Shown here in pieces: positions 29,697 through 38,606 of a stretch of DNA of 64,000 nt. The translations under genes were made by a program, and so were the position numbers. The notes under the pieces are model-generated. The model saw only the letters and a list, made by a program, of their open reading frames with translations, was not told where the DNA came from and made no database searches. Source of the DNA: Gammaproteobacteria bacterium (GTDB lineage Bacteria > Pseudomonadota > Gammaproteobacteria > DSM-16500); contig JABDFQ010000001.1 in NCBI GenBank assembly GCA_013286495.1, forward strand, positions 62,614 to 126,613, written 5' to 3'. Each line of letters opens with the position of its first letter. Positions within the stretch are counted from its first letter, which is position 1.

Positions 29697-30572
29697 ATGG
29701 AGAAAATAAATATGCTGGTTCCACCTGCAAAATTAAAAACACTTGTGTTCCTCATCGCTGGTCTAAGTGGTTCTGCTTTCGCAGCTCCCCAATTCACTGG
29801 TTTTTATGTTGGCGCCAATGCTGGTGTTGTGCAAACGGATGCACGATTATCAATGGGGAATTACCTGCCTTTTTACGCCAATACAGGCACTGAAACGATC
29901 GCAAACAATATCGGCAATACCAACGTTTATAGCTACAGCGGTATTGGCTCCATCTTCCTCGGTTATGGCGAATTTTATTGCAATAGCAGATTTTACTGGG
30001 GTGCGGAAATATTTGGTAACTGGGCACGTCGCCAGGCAAACCTGAGTGAATCTCTCTACACCGATTTCACTGATAGTTATTATTCGAATTTTGATACTTC
30101 CGTCACAGCCAGATTAAATCGCTTTGAAGCCGGCATTGATTTGCGTCCTGGTTATCTGATGGATACCAATACATTGCTGTATGCAAGACTCGGTTTGGTC
30201 TTCAATACATTAAATCTCGGTACGACAGAGTACTTCCAGTTTACCTCTCTGGAAACACCTGCATTTGCATCTGTCGCCACTTACGTCACGCAACTATCTC
30301 AGGCTCGTCATAAATCAGTCACAGGCGTAAGACTGGGTTTTGGTCTGGAACATTTGGTAACGGATTCGCTCGCTGTTACGTTTGACTACATTTATACGTT
30401 CTATGGAAAAACCAGTACCAGCACTCGTGGAACAGTGTATTCAACAGCGTTTCTGGGTGGTGAATTTACCTCGTTCCTGCAAGCAACACCTGATCCAGTT
30501 TATACAAACTCGACTGGTCGTATTGCAACACAATCAGCATCACTGGGTCTCAAATATTATTTCTACGCGTAA
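29697..30572 (+). CDS. Outer-membrane beta-barrel protein
   Basis: Signal peptide ending AFA; GFYVGANAGVVQTDAR...; alternating aromatic strands; C-terminal ASLGLKYYFYA. Confidence 0.8.
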   Translation: MEKINMLVPPAKLKTLVFLIAGLSGSAFAAPQFTGFYVGANAGVVQTDARLSMGNYLPFYANTGTETIANNIGNTNVYSYSGIGSIFLGYGEFYCNSRFYWGAEIFGNWARRQANLSESLYTDFTDSYYSNFDTSVTARLNRFEAGIDLRPGYLMDTNTLLYARLGLVFNTLNLGTTEYFQFTSLETPAFASVATYVTQLSQARHKSVTGVRLGFGLEHLVTDSLAVTFDYIYTFYGKTSTSTRGTVYSTAFLGGEFTSFLQATPDPVYTNSTGRIATQSASLGLKYYFYA

Positions 30573-30628
30573 GCACTCACCTTTTTCCCGTCAGCTAAAA
30601 CTGGCGGGAAAATATCAGACATTTCTGT

Positions 30629-31447
30629 ATGGCACTCTGGGATAATCAGGCAAAAAAATGGATGGCAATTGGCGCGCCTTTGCGACCATCATCCATTGAT
30701 ATCAAAAATAAAATGGCATGGATGACGGAGTATTTGCAGCCCGATCGAGCTGGTTTATCTGTTGTGATATTAGGTGTGACACCAGAATTAATTCACATTC
30801 CCTGGCCGCGCACGACACGTTTATTTGCTATCGAAAATAATCATTCCATGATTGATCTGGTAATGCCGAAATTTTCTGCCTATGTTAAACCGCAAGCGAT
30901 CGCTGGTGACTGGCTACATTTGCCATTGCAGTCTGCATCGATTGATATAGTTCTCGGTGATGGCAGTTATACCTTGCTACAACATCAGCAATATGCACAA
31001 ATTACCAGCGAAATCAGACGTGTGTTGAAACCAGATGGCTGTTTCATCATGCGATTTTTTTCTCGTGCAGTTATTAGTCAAACAATAGAAGAAATAAAAA
31101 ATAAGATTTTGCAGGAAACAAATTTTCACGCATTCAAATTTAAACTGGCGATGGCTTTGCATAAAAATCTGCAACAAGGCGTGTGTGTAAAACAGGTTTG
31201 GGAATGCTGGCAGCAGCATTTTTTTCCGCATAAAGCTTCTTATAAACAAAAATTAAACTGGACAGATGCAGCGATTAATACAATTGATAATTACAAAGAT
31301 ATGAATGTCATTTATACTTTCCCGACTCTGGATGAGATACGCGCAAACTTTCATCCATGGTTTATTGAAGAAGCCATGATTATTCCTGCATATGATTTTG
31401 GTGAGAGATGTCCGACATTCAAATTTAGAAAAAAGGAAGGCGCATGA
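30629..31447 (+). CDS. Class I SAM-dependent methyltransferase
   Basis: VVILGVTPELIHIPWPR...LFAIENNHSMIDL...AIAGDWLHLPLQSASIDIVLGDGSYTLL...EIRRVLKPDGCFIMRFF. Confidence 0.82.
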   Translation: MALWDNQAKKWMAIGAPLRPSSIDIKNKMAWMTEYLQPDRAGLSVVILGVTPELIHIPWPRTTRLFAIENNHSMIDLVMPKFSAYVKPQAIAGDWLHLPLQSASIDIVLGDGSYTLLQHQQYAQITSEIRRVLKPDGCFIMRFFSRAVISQTIEEIKNKILQETNFHAFKFKLAMALHKNLQQGVCVKQVWECWQQHFFPHKASYKQKLNWTDAAINTIDNYKDMNVIYTFPTLDEIRANFHPWFIEEAMIIPAYDFGERCPTFKFRKKEGA

Positions 31448-33240
31448 ATTTTTTAGGATTGCTGGAAAGACCACATTTTTATCCAGGTTATATCAATGGA
31501 TTTAAACAACCATCCGGATTGATAAAATGTCATGTGGTGGAATTTGATGTGCAGCATTTCATTTCATTGTATACAGCTTGTGAATGTTTTTTTGGCGAAC
31601 ATGGTATTTCATTTGCAACGATTCAAACAGAAGAAGATTTTATTGCATTGACAGGTAAATTACTTGTTAGCATGAATGACTTGTGCGGTATACCCAATTT
31701 TTCATCTTATAAACTGGAATGTTTATCTGATGAAAATAAAATATTTCATTTATGGGTGCCAGCCTTAAATGAGCATATTTTTCATCAGATCATGTCGTTT
31801 GTTATGCAGTTCATCATGCAGCATACCGTACCAGAAATGGTTAAGATCAAACGAGATTTACATGCAGAATTAAAGCAATTGATTGATACCATTCGCAATG
31901 AAATGATTTCGCGGGAACTCAATATACATTTTCTTTCTGCTGCCAATCAGCACAATATTCCCTGGTGCAGTATTTCGCTGAAAGGAATTCAGTATGGTTA
32001 TGGAAGTCAGGCGCGCTGGTTATCAGGCACGATGACGGATGAAACATCAGCGATGGCGATGGAATTAGTGAGTGATAAAATTACTACTTCCAGTTTTCTG
32101 GCGCGAGCTGGTTTTCCTGTTGCGATGCAATTGATTGCCAATAATGAAGCTGAAGCGATAGCGCATGCGAATATCATTGGTTATCCGGTTGTCATCAAAC
32201 CGTTTAATCATGAACGGGGTGAAGGCGTTTATCCGAATCTTGTTGATGAAAATCAGGTGATCAATGCATTCAGAAAAGTAAAATCACTCACAGATTATGT
32301 GGTAATGGAAAAACATATTCACGGCAGGGATTACCGATTAATTGTACTGAATGCGAAACTCATTTGGGCGATTGAACGTATTCCCGCGCACATCACGGGT
32401 GATGGCGTGCAATCCATTGATAGTTTATTGCAGCAACATCATGCGAAAATTTATTCCAGTGCAGTGGAACATTTACGTGAGCGCGGAATGAATCTGCAAG
32501 CAATATTACCGCTGAACGAAAAGCTGGTCGTCAATCGCATTCCCAATGTTTCAGCTGGCGGCACGCCTGTTGCAGTGTTTGATCAAGTGCATGCGGATAA
32601 CAAACAATTAATGGAAACTGTGGCACGCATGCTGCGTTTGAATATTGCTGGTATTGATTTTATTACACATGACATTAGCCAATCCTGGCGTGATCATGGC
32701 GGTGCGATCATTGAGGTGAATGCAAAACCTCAATTGGGATTGATAACTGCTGCGCATGTTTATGCAGAAATATTATTGAAATCTGTACGAAATAAAGGTC
32801 GTATTCCCATTATGGTTGTGTGTTGTGCGGGTGATGAAGATTCGTTTTTACAACAATTGGCTGAGTCACATCCGCATAAAAATATTGGGATGGTGAAACA
32901 TAAAACTGCTTATTTGCATGATCAACCACTGAATGCTGCTTCTTCTGCATTTCAATCAGCAAAAGCATTATTACTGAATGAAGAAGTGGATGGTTTAATT
33001 TATTGCATTCAGGATTGGAATGATATCAGCGAGCATGGCTTGCCGTTTGATGCGTATGATCAGTTGTTTTTTATCGATATGCCGACGATTGATGCGCGTT
33101 TGCTGGGTGATTTGTTGCGCGCATGTGTGGGTGAGAAAGTTGTCAATGTGGAATATCGGCAGATGTTTGCTGATGATGAGTGCGTGTTTGTGGAGAAAAA
33201 TGCGCTGGTTTTTGGGGTGAATATACAAGCTGCTGTTTAG
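31444..33240 (+). CDS. ATP-grasp protein, cyanophycin synthetase/carboxylate-amine ligase-like
   Basis: TMTDETSAMAMELVSDKITTSSFLARAGFPVAM...GYPVVIKPFNHERGEGVYPN...VMEKHIHGRDYRLIVLN...IIEVNAKPQLGL; overlaps the methyltransferase by 4 bp. Confidence 0.8.
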   Translation: MNFLGLLERPHFYPGYINGFKQPSGLIKCHVVEFDVQHFISLYTACECFFGEHGISFATIQTEEDFIALTGKLLVSMNDLCGIPNFSSYKLECLSDENKIFHLWVPALNEHIFHQIMSFVMQFIMQHTVPEMVKIKRDLHAELKQLIDTIRNEMISRELNIHFLSAANQHNIPWCSISLKGIQYGYGSQARWLSGTMTDETSAMAMELVSDKITTSSFLARAGFPVAMQLIANNEAEAIAHANIIGYPVVIKPFNHERGEGVYPNLVDENQVINAFRKVKSLTDYVVMEKHIHGRDYRLIVLNAKLIWAIERIPAHITGDGVQSIDSLLQQHHAKIYSSAVEHLRERGMNLQAILPLNEKLVVNRIPNVSAGGTPVAVFDQVHADNKQLMETVARMLRLNIAGIDFITHDISQSWRDHGGAIIEVNAKPQLGLITAAHVYAEILLKSVRNKGRIPIMVVCCAGDEDSFLQQLAESHPHKNIGMVKHKTAYLHDQPLNAASSAFQSAKALLLNEEVDGLIYCIQDWNDISEHGLPFDAYDQLFFIDMPTIDARLLGDLLRACVGEKVVNVEYRQMFADDECVFVEKNALVFGVNIQAAV

Positions 33241-33246
33241 GTTGGG

Positions 33247-33333
33247 GCCTGTCATTGCGAGCGCTTTTCAGCGAAGCAATCCATGTGTGGTGTGAATGGA
33301 TTGCTTCGCTGAAAAGCGCTCGCAATGACAGGC
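33247..33333. repeat. Perfect hairpin repeat (38-bp arms, 11-nt loop), same family as 26440-26524
   Basis: Arms 33247-33284 / 33296-33333; shares GTCATTGCGAGCG and GAAxCAATCCAT blocks. Confidence 0.93.
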
Positions 33334-33342
33334 TTACAACAA

Positions 33343-35517
33343 TCACACACTTGTTTTTGGTATAACCTTTTTAGTCGGCGCCTTGATCAAATCCAGAAAT
33401 ATCATCAGCGCCAATTGTTCTCTTTCGCGCAATTTCTCGAAATGATCATCCTCAAATAAAATCCTCGCATGATCCTGCAAATCGGCAACAGGAATAAATG
33501 CATTCACATCGTCCAGATATTTTTCCCATTCAGCAGTTTTGCGATACTCAGTCATCGCCTCTGTAATCGGTGCATCAAAAACTGCAACCAGAAATGACAC
33601 CAATCCTTTATCTGTATTCGTTATTTCTCGCACATAATTCCTGCACTTGTCAGCATCACCATAATCACGCCAGAAATATAATATTGGCAATAATTTCGGA
33701 TGATCTTCCAGGCTGCCATTTTTCGCCCATATTTCAATGCGACTGACTATCAGTTGCTGTAGTGAATGTAATTGTTCTGGTGTCAAATGTCTGTATTCTT
33801 CTGGTAAATAGGTATCTGATTTTTGCGTATGTTCAGCTGCTTCCATTTGTAATTCATAACACAGGATAAACAAACTTTTGCTGGCATGTGCAATACCAGC
33901 TTGCAGTATTTCAAAACGTTCCTGTGTAGAACGCAAACGATGTAAAAGAGTGGAAATAATACGATGAATACGCATGGAGGTATCAAGACTCAATGCCTTG
34001 CCAAGACCTTGCGGAAATAAATCACCATTATCCAGTAATGCATTTACAATTGGCTGAATATTTTTATCTGGTATCGATTGCAAAACTTTGCCATCCAGCA
34101 AATCCAGAAATTTTTCGATGCGATTATCCTGATTCAAACGCGTAATTGCCTGATCGAATCCAGTGGGTTCAGCGGTGAGTGCTAATATCGTTTCAAATTC
34201 CGAATAAGGAATCTGACCCGATTGCATGGAAAGACGGAAATAAGCATCAAATAAATCAGGACTGCAAATGCGTTTTAGTTTTCTTGCGATAATTTCTGAA
34301 TGATAGAATTTTTCCTGTGGATAATAAACATTACGTATCCGCGGAAATAATCTTATTAATAATTCCACCAGGATATCATGCGGAATACGCAAGCTTCTCG
34401 ATATAATTTCTTCGCAGCGTAGCTTGTCTTTTTGTATTTGTGATTTATCCAGTTCATAAACATTATCCAGTAAATCAGTAAATAAATCCTTGTTATCACG
34501 AATGCCGAAATAAACATCTGGTGCAAAGACTTCAAGCGCCGTGAGTGCAAAAAAATCGACAGGATTAACGACATCACGCAAACGTGAATAGCCAAAATTC
34601 AGGGTATTCACATAACGTGTGATATCACGGATATTTTCAAAAAAATATTTTAATGACGCATAATAAACATCTGCCCAGTATTCACGGTTCCACGCATCTT
34701 CTGGCACAGTCGTAACGATTTCCATGAGACGATCAGAAAATATCTTTTCGAGGTCTTGCTGCAAAATCGGAGGAATATCAAAGGGTAATTGCACGATTTT
34801 TTCCAGAAATTCTTCGCCACCACGTCCATCGATTTCATTGATGGCATCAACCACATATTCCTTATCAAATGCCAGCAAATAAATCGTATTAATATAATCA
34901 CCCATGGATTTCACAATCTGGAAAATTTCCTTGATTTCGTAATCATACAATCGCGAGATATTATCAATGATGATCACGATTTTATGTTTTTGATTGCGTA
35001 ATAATTCATTTAATTCAGCTTTGATCAGGGTTAAATCACGACCAGATTCCCAGGCATAGACATCATCTGCTGTTTCACGTGAAATTAATTTACTTGTTAA
35101 TGATGGTTTGTCACGCAAGGATTTTGGCACTGGTTTTTGCGTGAAATAGGAAACATATAATTCCAGCAAATGAATAATGCGATCTCCTTCTGGCAGATTA
35201 GGTACGTTGCGCAACACAGAAGAAAGACGACGAAAAAAACTGTAGATCAATTGATGTTGTCCTGAATAACTCCATGGACTGAAATTGAGAACAATCGGTG
35301 ATTCATCTTCTGGTAAATTGGTTGCTGCGAAATTTAATTCTTCCACTACCAGATTAATCACCGATGTTTTTCCTGCACCCCAGCCACCATATAACCCGAC
35401 TACCAGGCTGTCAGGGTCTTTATGGTCTAATAAACAACGAGCAAGATATTTTGCGAACACAGACCTATCAAGTCTGTCCTGGCTTGATTTTGTGATGGGA
35501 CGATCAGCATCAAACAC
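33343..35517 (-). CDS. KAP family P-loop NTPase
   Basis: SLVVGLYGGWGAGKTSVINLV (Walker A), VLNFSPWSYSGQHQL, KIVIIIDNISRL (Walker B). Confidence 0.85.
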   Translation of the reverse strand: MFDADRPITKSSQDRLDRSVFAKYLARCLLDHKDPDSLVVGLYGGWGAGKTSVINLVVEELNFAATNLPEDESPIVLNFSPWSYSGQHQLIYSFFRRLSSVLRNVPNLPEGDRIIHLLELYVSYFTQKPVPKSLRDKPSLTSKLISRETADDVYAWESGRDLTLIKAELNELLRNQKHKIVIIIDNISRLYDYEIKEIFQIVKSMGDYINTIYLLAFDKEYVVDAINEIDGRGGEEFLEKIVQLPFDIPPILQQDLEKIFSDRLMEIVTTVPEDAWNREYWADVYYASLKYFFENIRDITRYVNTLNFGYSRLRDVVNPVDFFALTALEVFAPDVYFGIRDNKDLFTDLLDNVYELDKSQIQKDKLRCEEIISRSLRIPHDILVELLIRLFPRIRNVYYPQEKFYHSEIIARKLKRICSPDLFDAYFRLSMQSGQIPYSEFETILALTAEPTGFDQAITRLNQDNRIEKFLDLLDGKVLQSIPDKNIQPIVNALLDNGDLFPQGLGKALSLDTSMRIHRIISTLLHRLRSTQERFEILQAGIAHASKSLFILCYELQMEAAEHTQKSDTYLPEEYRHLTPEQLHSLQQLIVSRIEIWAKNGSLEDHPKLLPILYFWRDYGDADKCRNYVREITNTDKGLVSFLVAVFDAPITEAMTEYRKTAEWEKYLDDVNAFIPVADLQDHARILFEDDHFEKLREREQLALMIFLDLIKAPTKKVIPKTSV

Positions 35518-35580
35518 GTGCCACTCCTTCTTGTTTGACTAATCAACGTCTATAAGGGATATTATAGCAACTTAAATGAT

Positions 35581-36606
35581 ATGGCTTATTTTTCGACAAA
35601 TATTCAAGAGTTTAAAGCTGTGAACACAAAACATGAATGGCAAAAATCACTAAGTAATCTGATTACGGATCCGCAGGAATTACTGAAAATACTGGAACTT
35701 GAACCCGCTTTGTTGCCAAAAGCAAAGTTGGCTGCAAAACAATTTCCGCTGATTGTGCCGCGCACTTTTGTTGATCGCATGGAAAAAGGCAATCCTAATG
35801 ATCCTTTATTACGACAAATATTGCCGCTGGATATGGAATTACATGAACATGCTGATTTTTCCACAGATCCTTTGCAGGAACTGAATGTTAATCCGTTGCC
35901 AGGTTTGTTGCATAAATATCATGGACGTGTGCTGATCACTCTTACCAGTGCGTGCGCTGTACATTGTCGCTATTGTTTTCGTCGCAATTTTCCTTATGAA
36001 GAAAATAATCCTGGTAAACAAGGATGGTCAGTGTGGTTTGATTACATCAAACATAATCATGATATCAGTGAAGTGATTTTAAGTGGTGGTGATCCATTAT
36101 TAATGAATGATAAATCATTACGCTTGTTTACCGATGAATTAGCACAAATTTCGCATGTCAAACGTTTACGTTTGCATACACGTGTTCCGGTTGTATTACC
36201 AGAGCGCGTCACAGATGAATTCCTCACATGGCTTAATCAACTAACATTTGCGACAGTGATTGTTATACACATGAATCATCCGCGTGAAATGAGTGATGCA
36301 GTGAAAAGTGCATTGCTGAAATTAAAACAGAAAAAAATAACCTTATTGAATCAAACAGTGTTGCTTAAAGGTGTGAATGATCGCGCAGATATTTTATGTG
36401 AATTAAGTGAAACATTATTTGCAGCAGGTGTGTTGCCATATTATTTGCATGTTCTGGATAAGGTAAAAGGCACGGCGCATTTTGATTTGCCAGATGCAAC
36501 GGCGATTACTTTGCATGCTGAAATGATAAACGCCTTGCCAGGTTATCTCGTGCCAAAACTGGTGCGTGAAGAAGCAGGAAAAGCGGCGAAAACGCTGCTT
36601 AGCTGA
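35581..36606 (+). CDS. epmB: EF-P beta-lysylation protein / lysine 2,3-aminomutase-like radical SAM
   Basis: Radical SAM CAVHCRYCFRRNFPY; SGGDPLLMND; PYYLHVLDKVKGTAHF. Confidence 0.92.
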   Translation: MAYFSTNIQEFKAVNTKHEWQKSLSNLITDPQELLKILELEPALLPKAKLAAKQFPLIVPRTFVDRMEKGNPNDPLLRQILPLDMELHEHADFSTDPLQELNVNPLPGLLHKYHGRVLITLTSACAVHCRYCFRRNFPYEENNPGKQGWSVWFDYIKHNHDISEVILSGGDPLLMNDKSLRLFTDELAQISHVKRLRLHTRVPVVLPERVTDEFLTWLNQLTFATVIVIHMNHPREMSDAVKSALLKLKQKKITLLNQTVLLKGVNDRADILCELSETLFAAGVLPYYLHVLDKVKGTAHFDLPDATAITLHAEMINALPGYLVPKLVREEAGKAAKTLLS

Positions 36607-36732
36607 AAACACGTCGCAAGTGACTGATATTTAATTAATTATTATTAGAAACAATAACTTGACATTGTACATTAATAAAACTAAAATCGCGCAATAAAAT
36701 ATTATATATACAATACAAAACGAGGCTACACA

Positions 36733-38586
36733 ATGCAGCATAATGCGCAGATTGATCATGGTGCTATTTTAAATAAAATTAAAAAATTCTCAGAAGTTCA
36801 TCAACGTAAGCTTCCTCCCTTTAGCGGTGTTTGTAATGGCGCAAGTTTGATGTTGCTCATCCAATTTCATGAAGCACTCGATAAGTATTACAAGCAGCAT
36901 GGCCAAAATAATCCTGATATGAAAATCATGGATGAATTTATGGAAAAAAGCGTGGAAGCATTTTTTAATCGAATTGCTGCTTTCACATCTACTCCAATCA
37001 ATGAAAATACAGTATCCCGGGAGTTTGAAGAATTTCTTGATGAATTACTATTATTGCAAAATGGATATCTTTATTTAAATTATTCTGACCAGAAGAATTT
37101 GCTACCATTTTATGCCATGTTGAAGTCAGATGATGAAGTACCATTGCCGATACGTGAAGCGCAGGCAACTTTTAATTTGACACCATCACAATTTTTAAAA
37201 AATTATGATAATCTCTTTCCAAAATACAAACTAATATTATTTAATATTCCATTTCATACAACTTTCTTTTTTCGTACTGATAGTAAATTTATTTTTTACG
37301 ATATTAATAATAAAAAAGCTGAATTTTCTGCTATTCCAGAACTAATGTTATGTTATCTGACAAAACATCATTTTCGTGTACAAATGAGTATGGATAAAGA
37401 AAATGAAGCAACAAATCAGGCAAGCCTAAAAAAAATTGAAGAACTGGAACAGGCAATTATGAATGTAAAAGAAAATCAATATACCAATATGATTGAAGGT
37501 AATCTCCATAACTTATTGCCTGTTCTGGGTTTCTGCTCCGTGATTTATTCTCATCCTGATACATCTTCATTCGACAGTAAACAATGGCAGCAACAAATGC
37601 TCGATATACAAAAAGAAAATTTACAGCAAAAAGACCTTCAGGGTCAGGATATTCTGTGGAAAGCCTGTGCTTATGCTGATGCATCGTTTGTTGAGTTATT
37701 GTTGCAGCAAAAAATGTTACCTGATACTCACGATAATAATGGTGATAGTGCAATGTTTCGTGCTGCATTAAGCAATCAACTGGAAATAGTGGAATTACTG
37801 GTAGCAGCAGGCGGGAATATTAATATACAGAATAAAAATGGTAATACACCACTTAATGGCGCGATCATGTCAGGTAATCTGGAAATAGCAAAATGGTTGC
37901 TGGATAAAGGCGCTATTTTGAATAATGAAGAGCATTTCCATCATGCCTGTGTACTTGGCAAGGAAGAATTGGTTGAAGAATTTCTGTTACGAGGCGCAAG
38001 CGTTACTTCAGCAGATATGTTGGTGGCCGCTCAATACAATCATGGCCATATTATAAAATTATTGGCAAAGCATTCGTATGATATAAATAATTGCGATAAA
38101 GATGGTTCGACCCCATTAATGTATGCAGTTTCCTATGGAAATCTCTGTGCGATTCATGCATTGGTTGAGTTGGGTGCGAATTTTAATATCAGAAACCACC
38201 ATAATTTAAAGGCCATCGACTTTACCAACAAACCAGAGTTGATTTATTTGCTCGTGCAACTCGAAACAAGCTCGTTGCAGAGAAGACTTGACCATTACAT
38301 CAAGACACAATTGTCCAGTTACGAGAACCGTTTTGAAACCGCCCGCTATAATGCGGCGGTAAAATTATCAAAGGCCATGAATAAAAATATCCTGCCATTT
38401 AGCCAGCGTGAAGAAATGGAGTTAAAAAAAGGCGTGCTGGGGCAGATTTATCAGGAATTTATTAGCTTGCAGAAATATTCACGTATTGCCAATCAGCATG
38501 TTTATAAAAACAATTACCTGTTTTTTAATACGCAGCAAGTGAAGAAGAACACGAATAATCCAGTAATGCGAACACATAAGAAATAA
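36733..38586 (+). CDS. Ankyrin-repeat protein with putative C58-like cysteine protease N-terminal domain (617 aa)
   Basis: FSGVCNGASLML, FHTTFFFRTDSKFIFYDIN, and ankyrin repeats such as NNGDSAMFRAALSNQLEIVELLVAAGGNINIQNKNGNTPLNGAIMSGNLEIAKWLLDKGA. Confidence 0.82.
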   Translation: MQHNAQIDHGAILNKIKKFSEVHQRKLPPFSGVCNGASLMLLIQFHEALDKYYKQHGQNNPDMKIMDEFMEKSVEAFFNRIAAFTSTPINENTVSREFEEFLDELLLLQNGYLYLNYSDQKNLLPFYAMLKSDDEVPLPIREAQATFNLTPSQFLKNYDNLFPKYKLILFNIPFHTTFFFRTDSKFIFYDINNKKAEFSAIPELMLCYLTKHHFRVQMSMDKENEATNQASLKKIEELEQAIMNVKENQYTNMIEGNLHNLLPVLGFCSVIYSHPDTSSFDSKQWQQQMLDIQKENLQQKDLQGQDILWKACAYADASFVELLLQQKMLPDTHDNNGDSAMFRAALSNQLEIVELLVAAGGNINIQNKNGNTPLNGAIMSGNLEIAKWLLDKGAILNNEEHFHHACVLGKEELVEEFLLRGASVTSADMLVAAQYNHGHIIKLLAKHSYDINNCDKDGSTPLMYAVSYGNLCAIHALVELGANFNIRNHHNLKAIDFTNKPELIYLLVQLETSSLQRRLDHYIKTQLSSYENRFETARYNAAVKLSKAMNKNILPFSQREEMELKKGVLGQIYQEFISLQKYSRIANQHVYKNNYLFFNTQQVKKNTNNPVMRTHKK

Positions 38587-38606
38587 TATTAATCGGGGCA
38601 GGCAAC

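Noticed and set aside
33343-35517. KAP NTPase as part of a new defence system
   Set aside because: KAP NTPases occur in some defence contexts, but no partner nuclease or defence gene is adjacent (neighbours are ATP-grasp and epmB).
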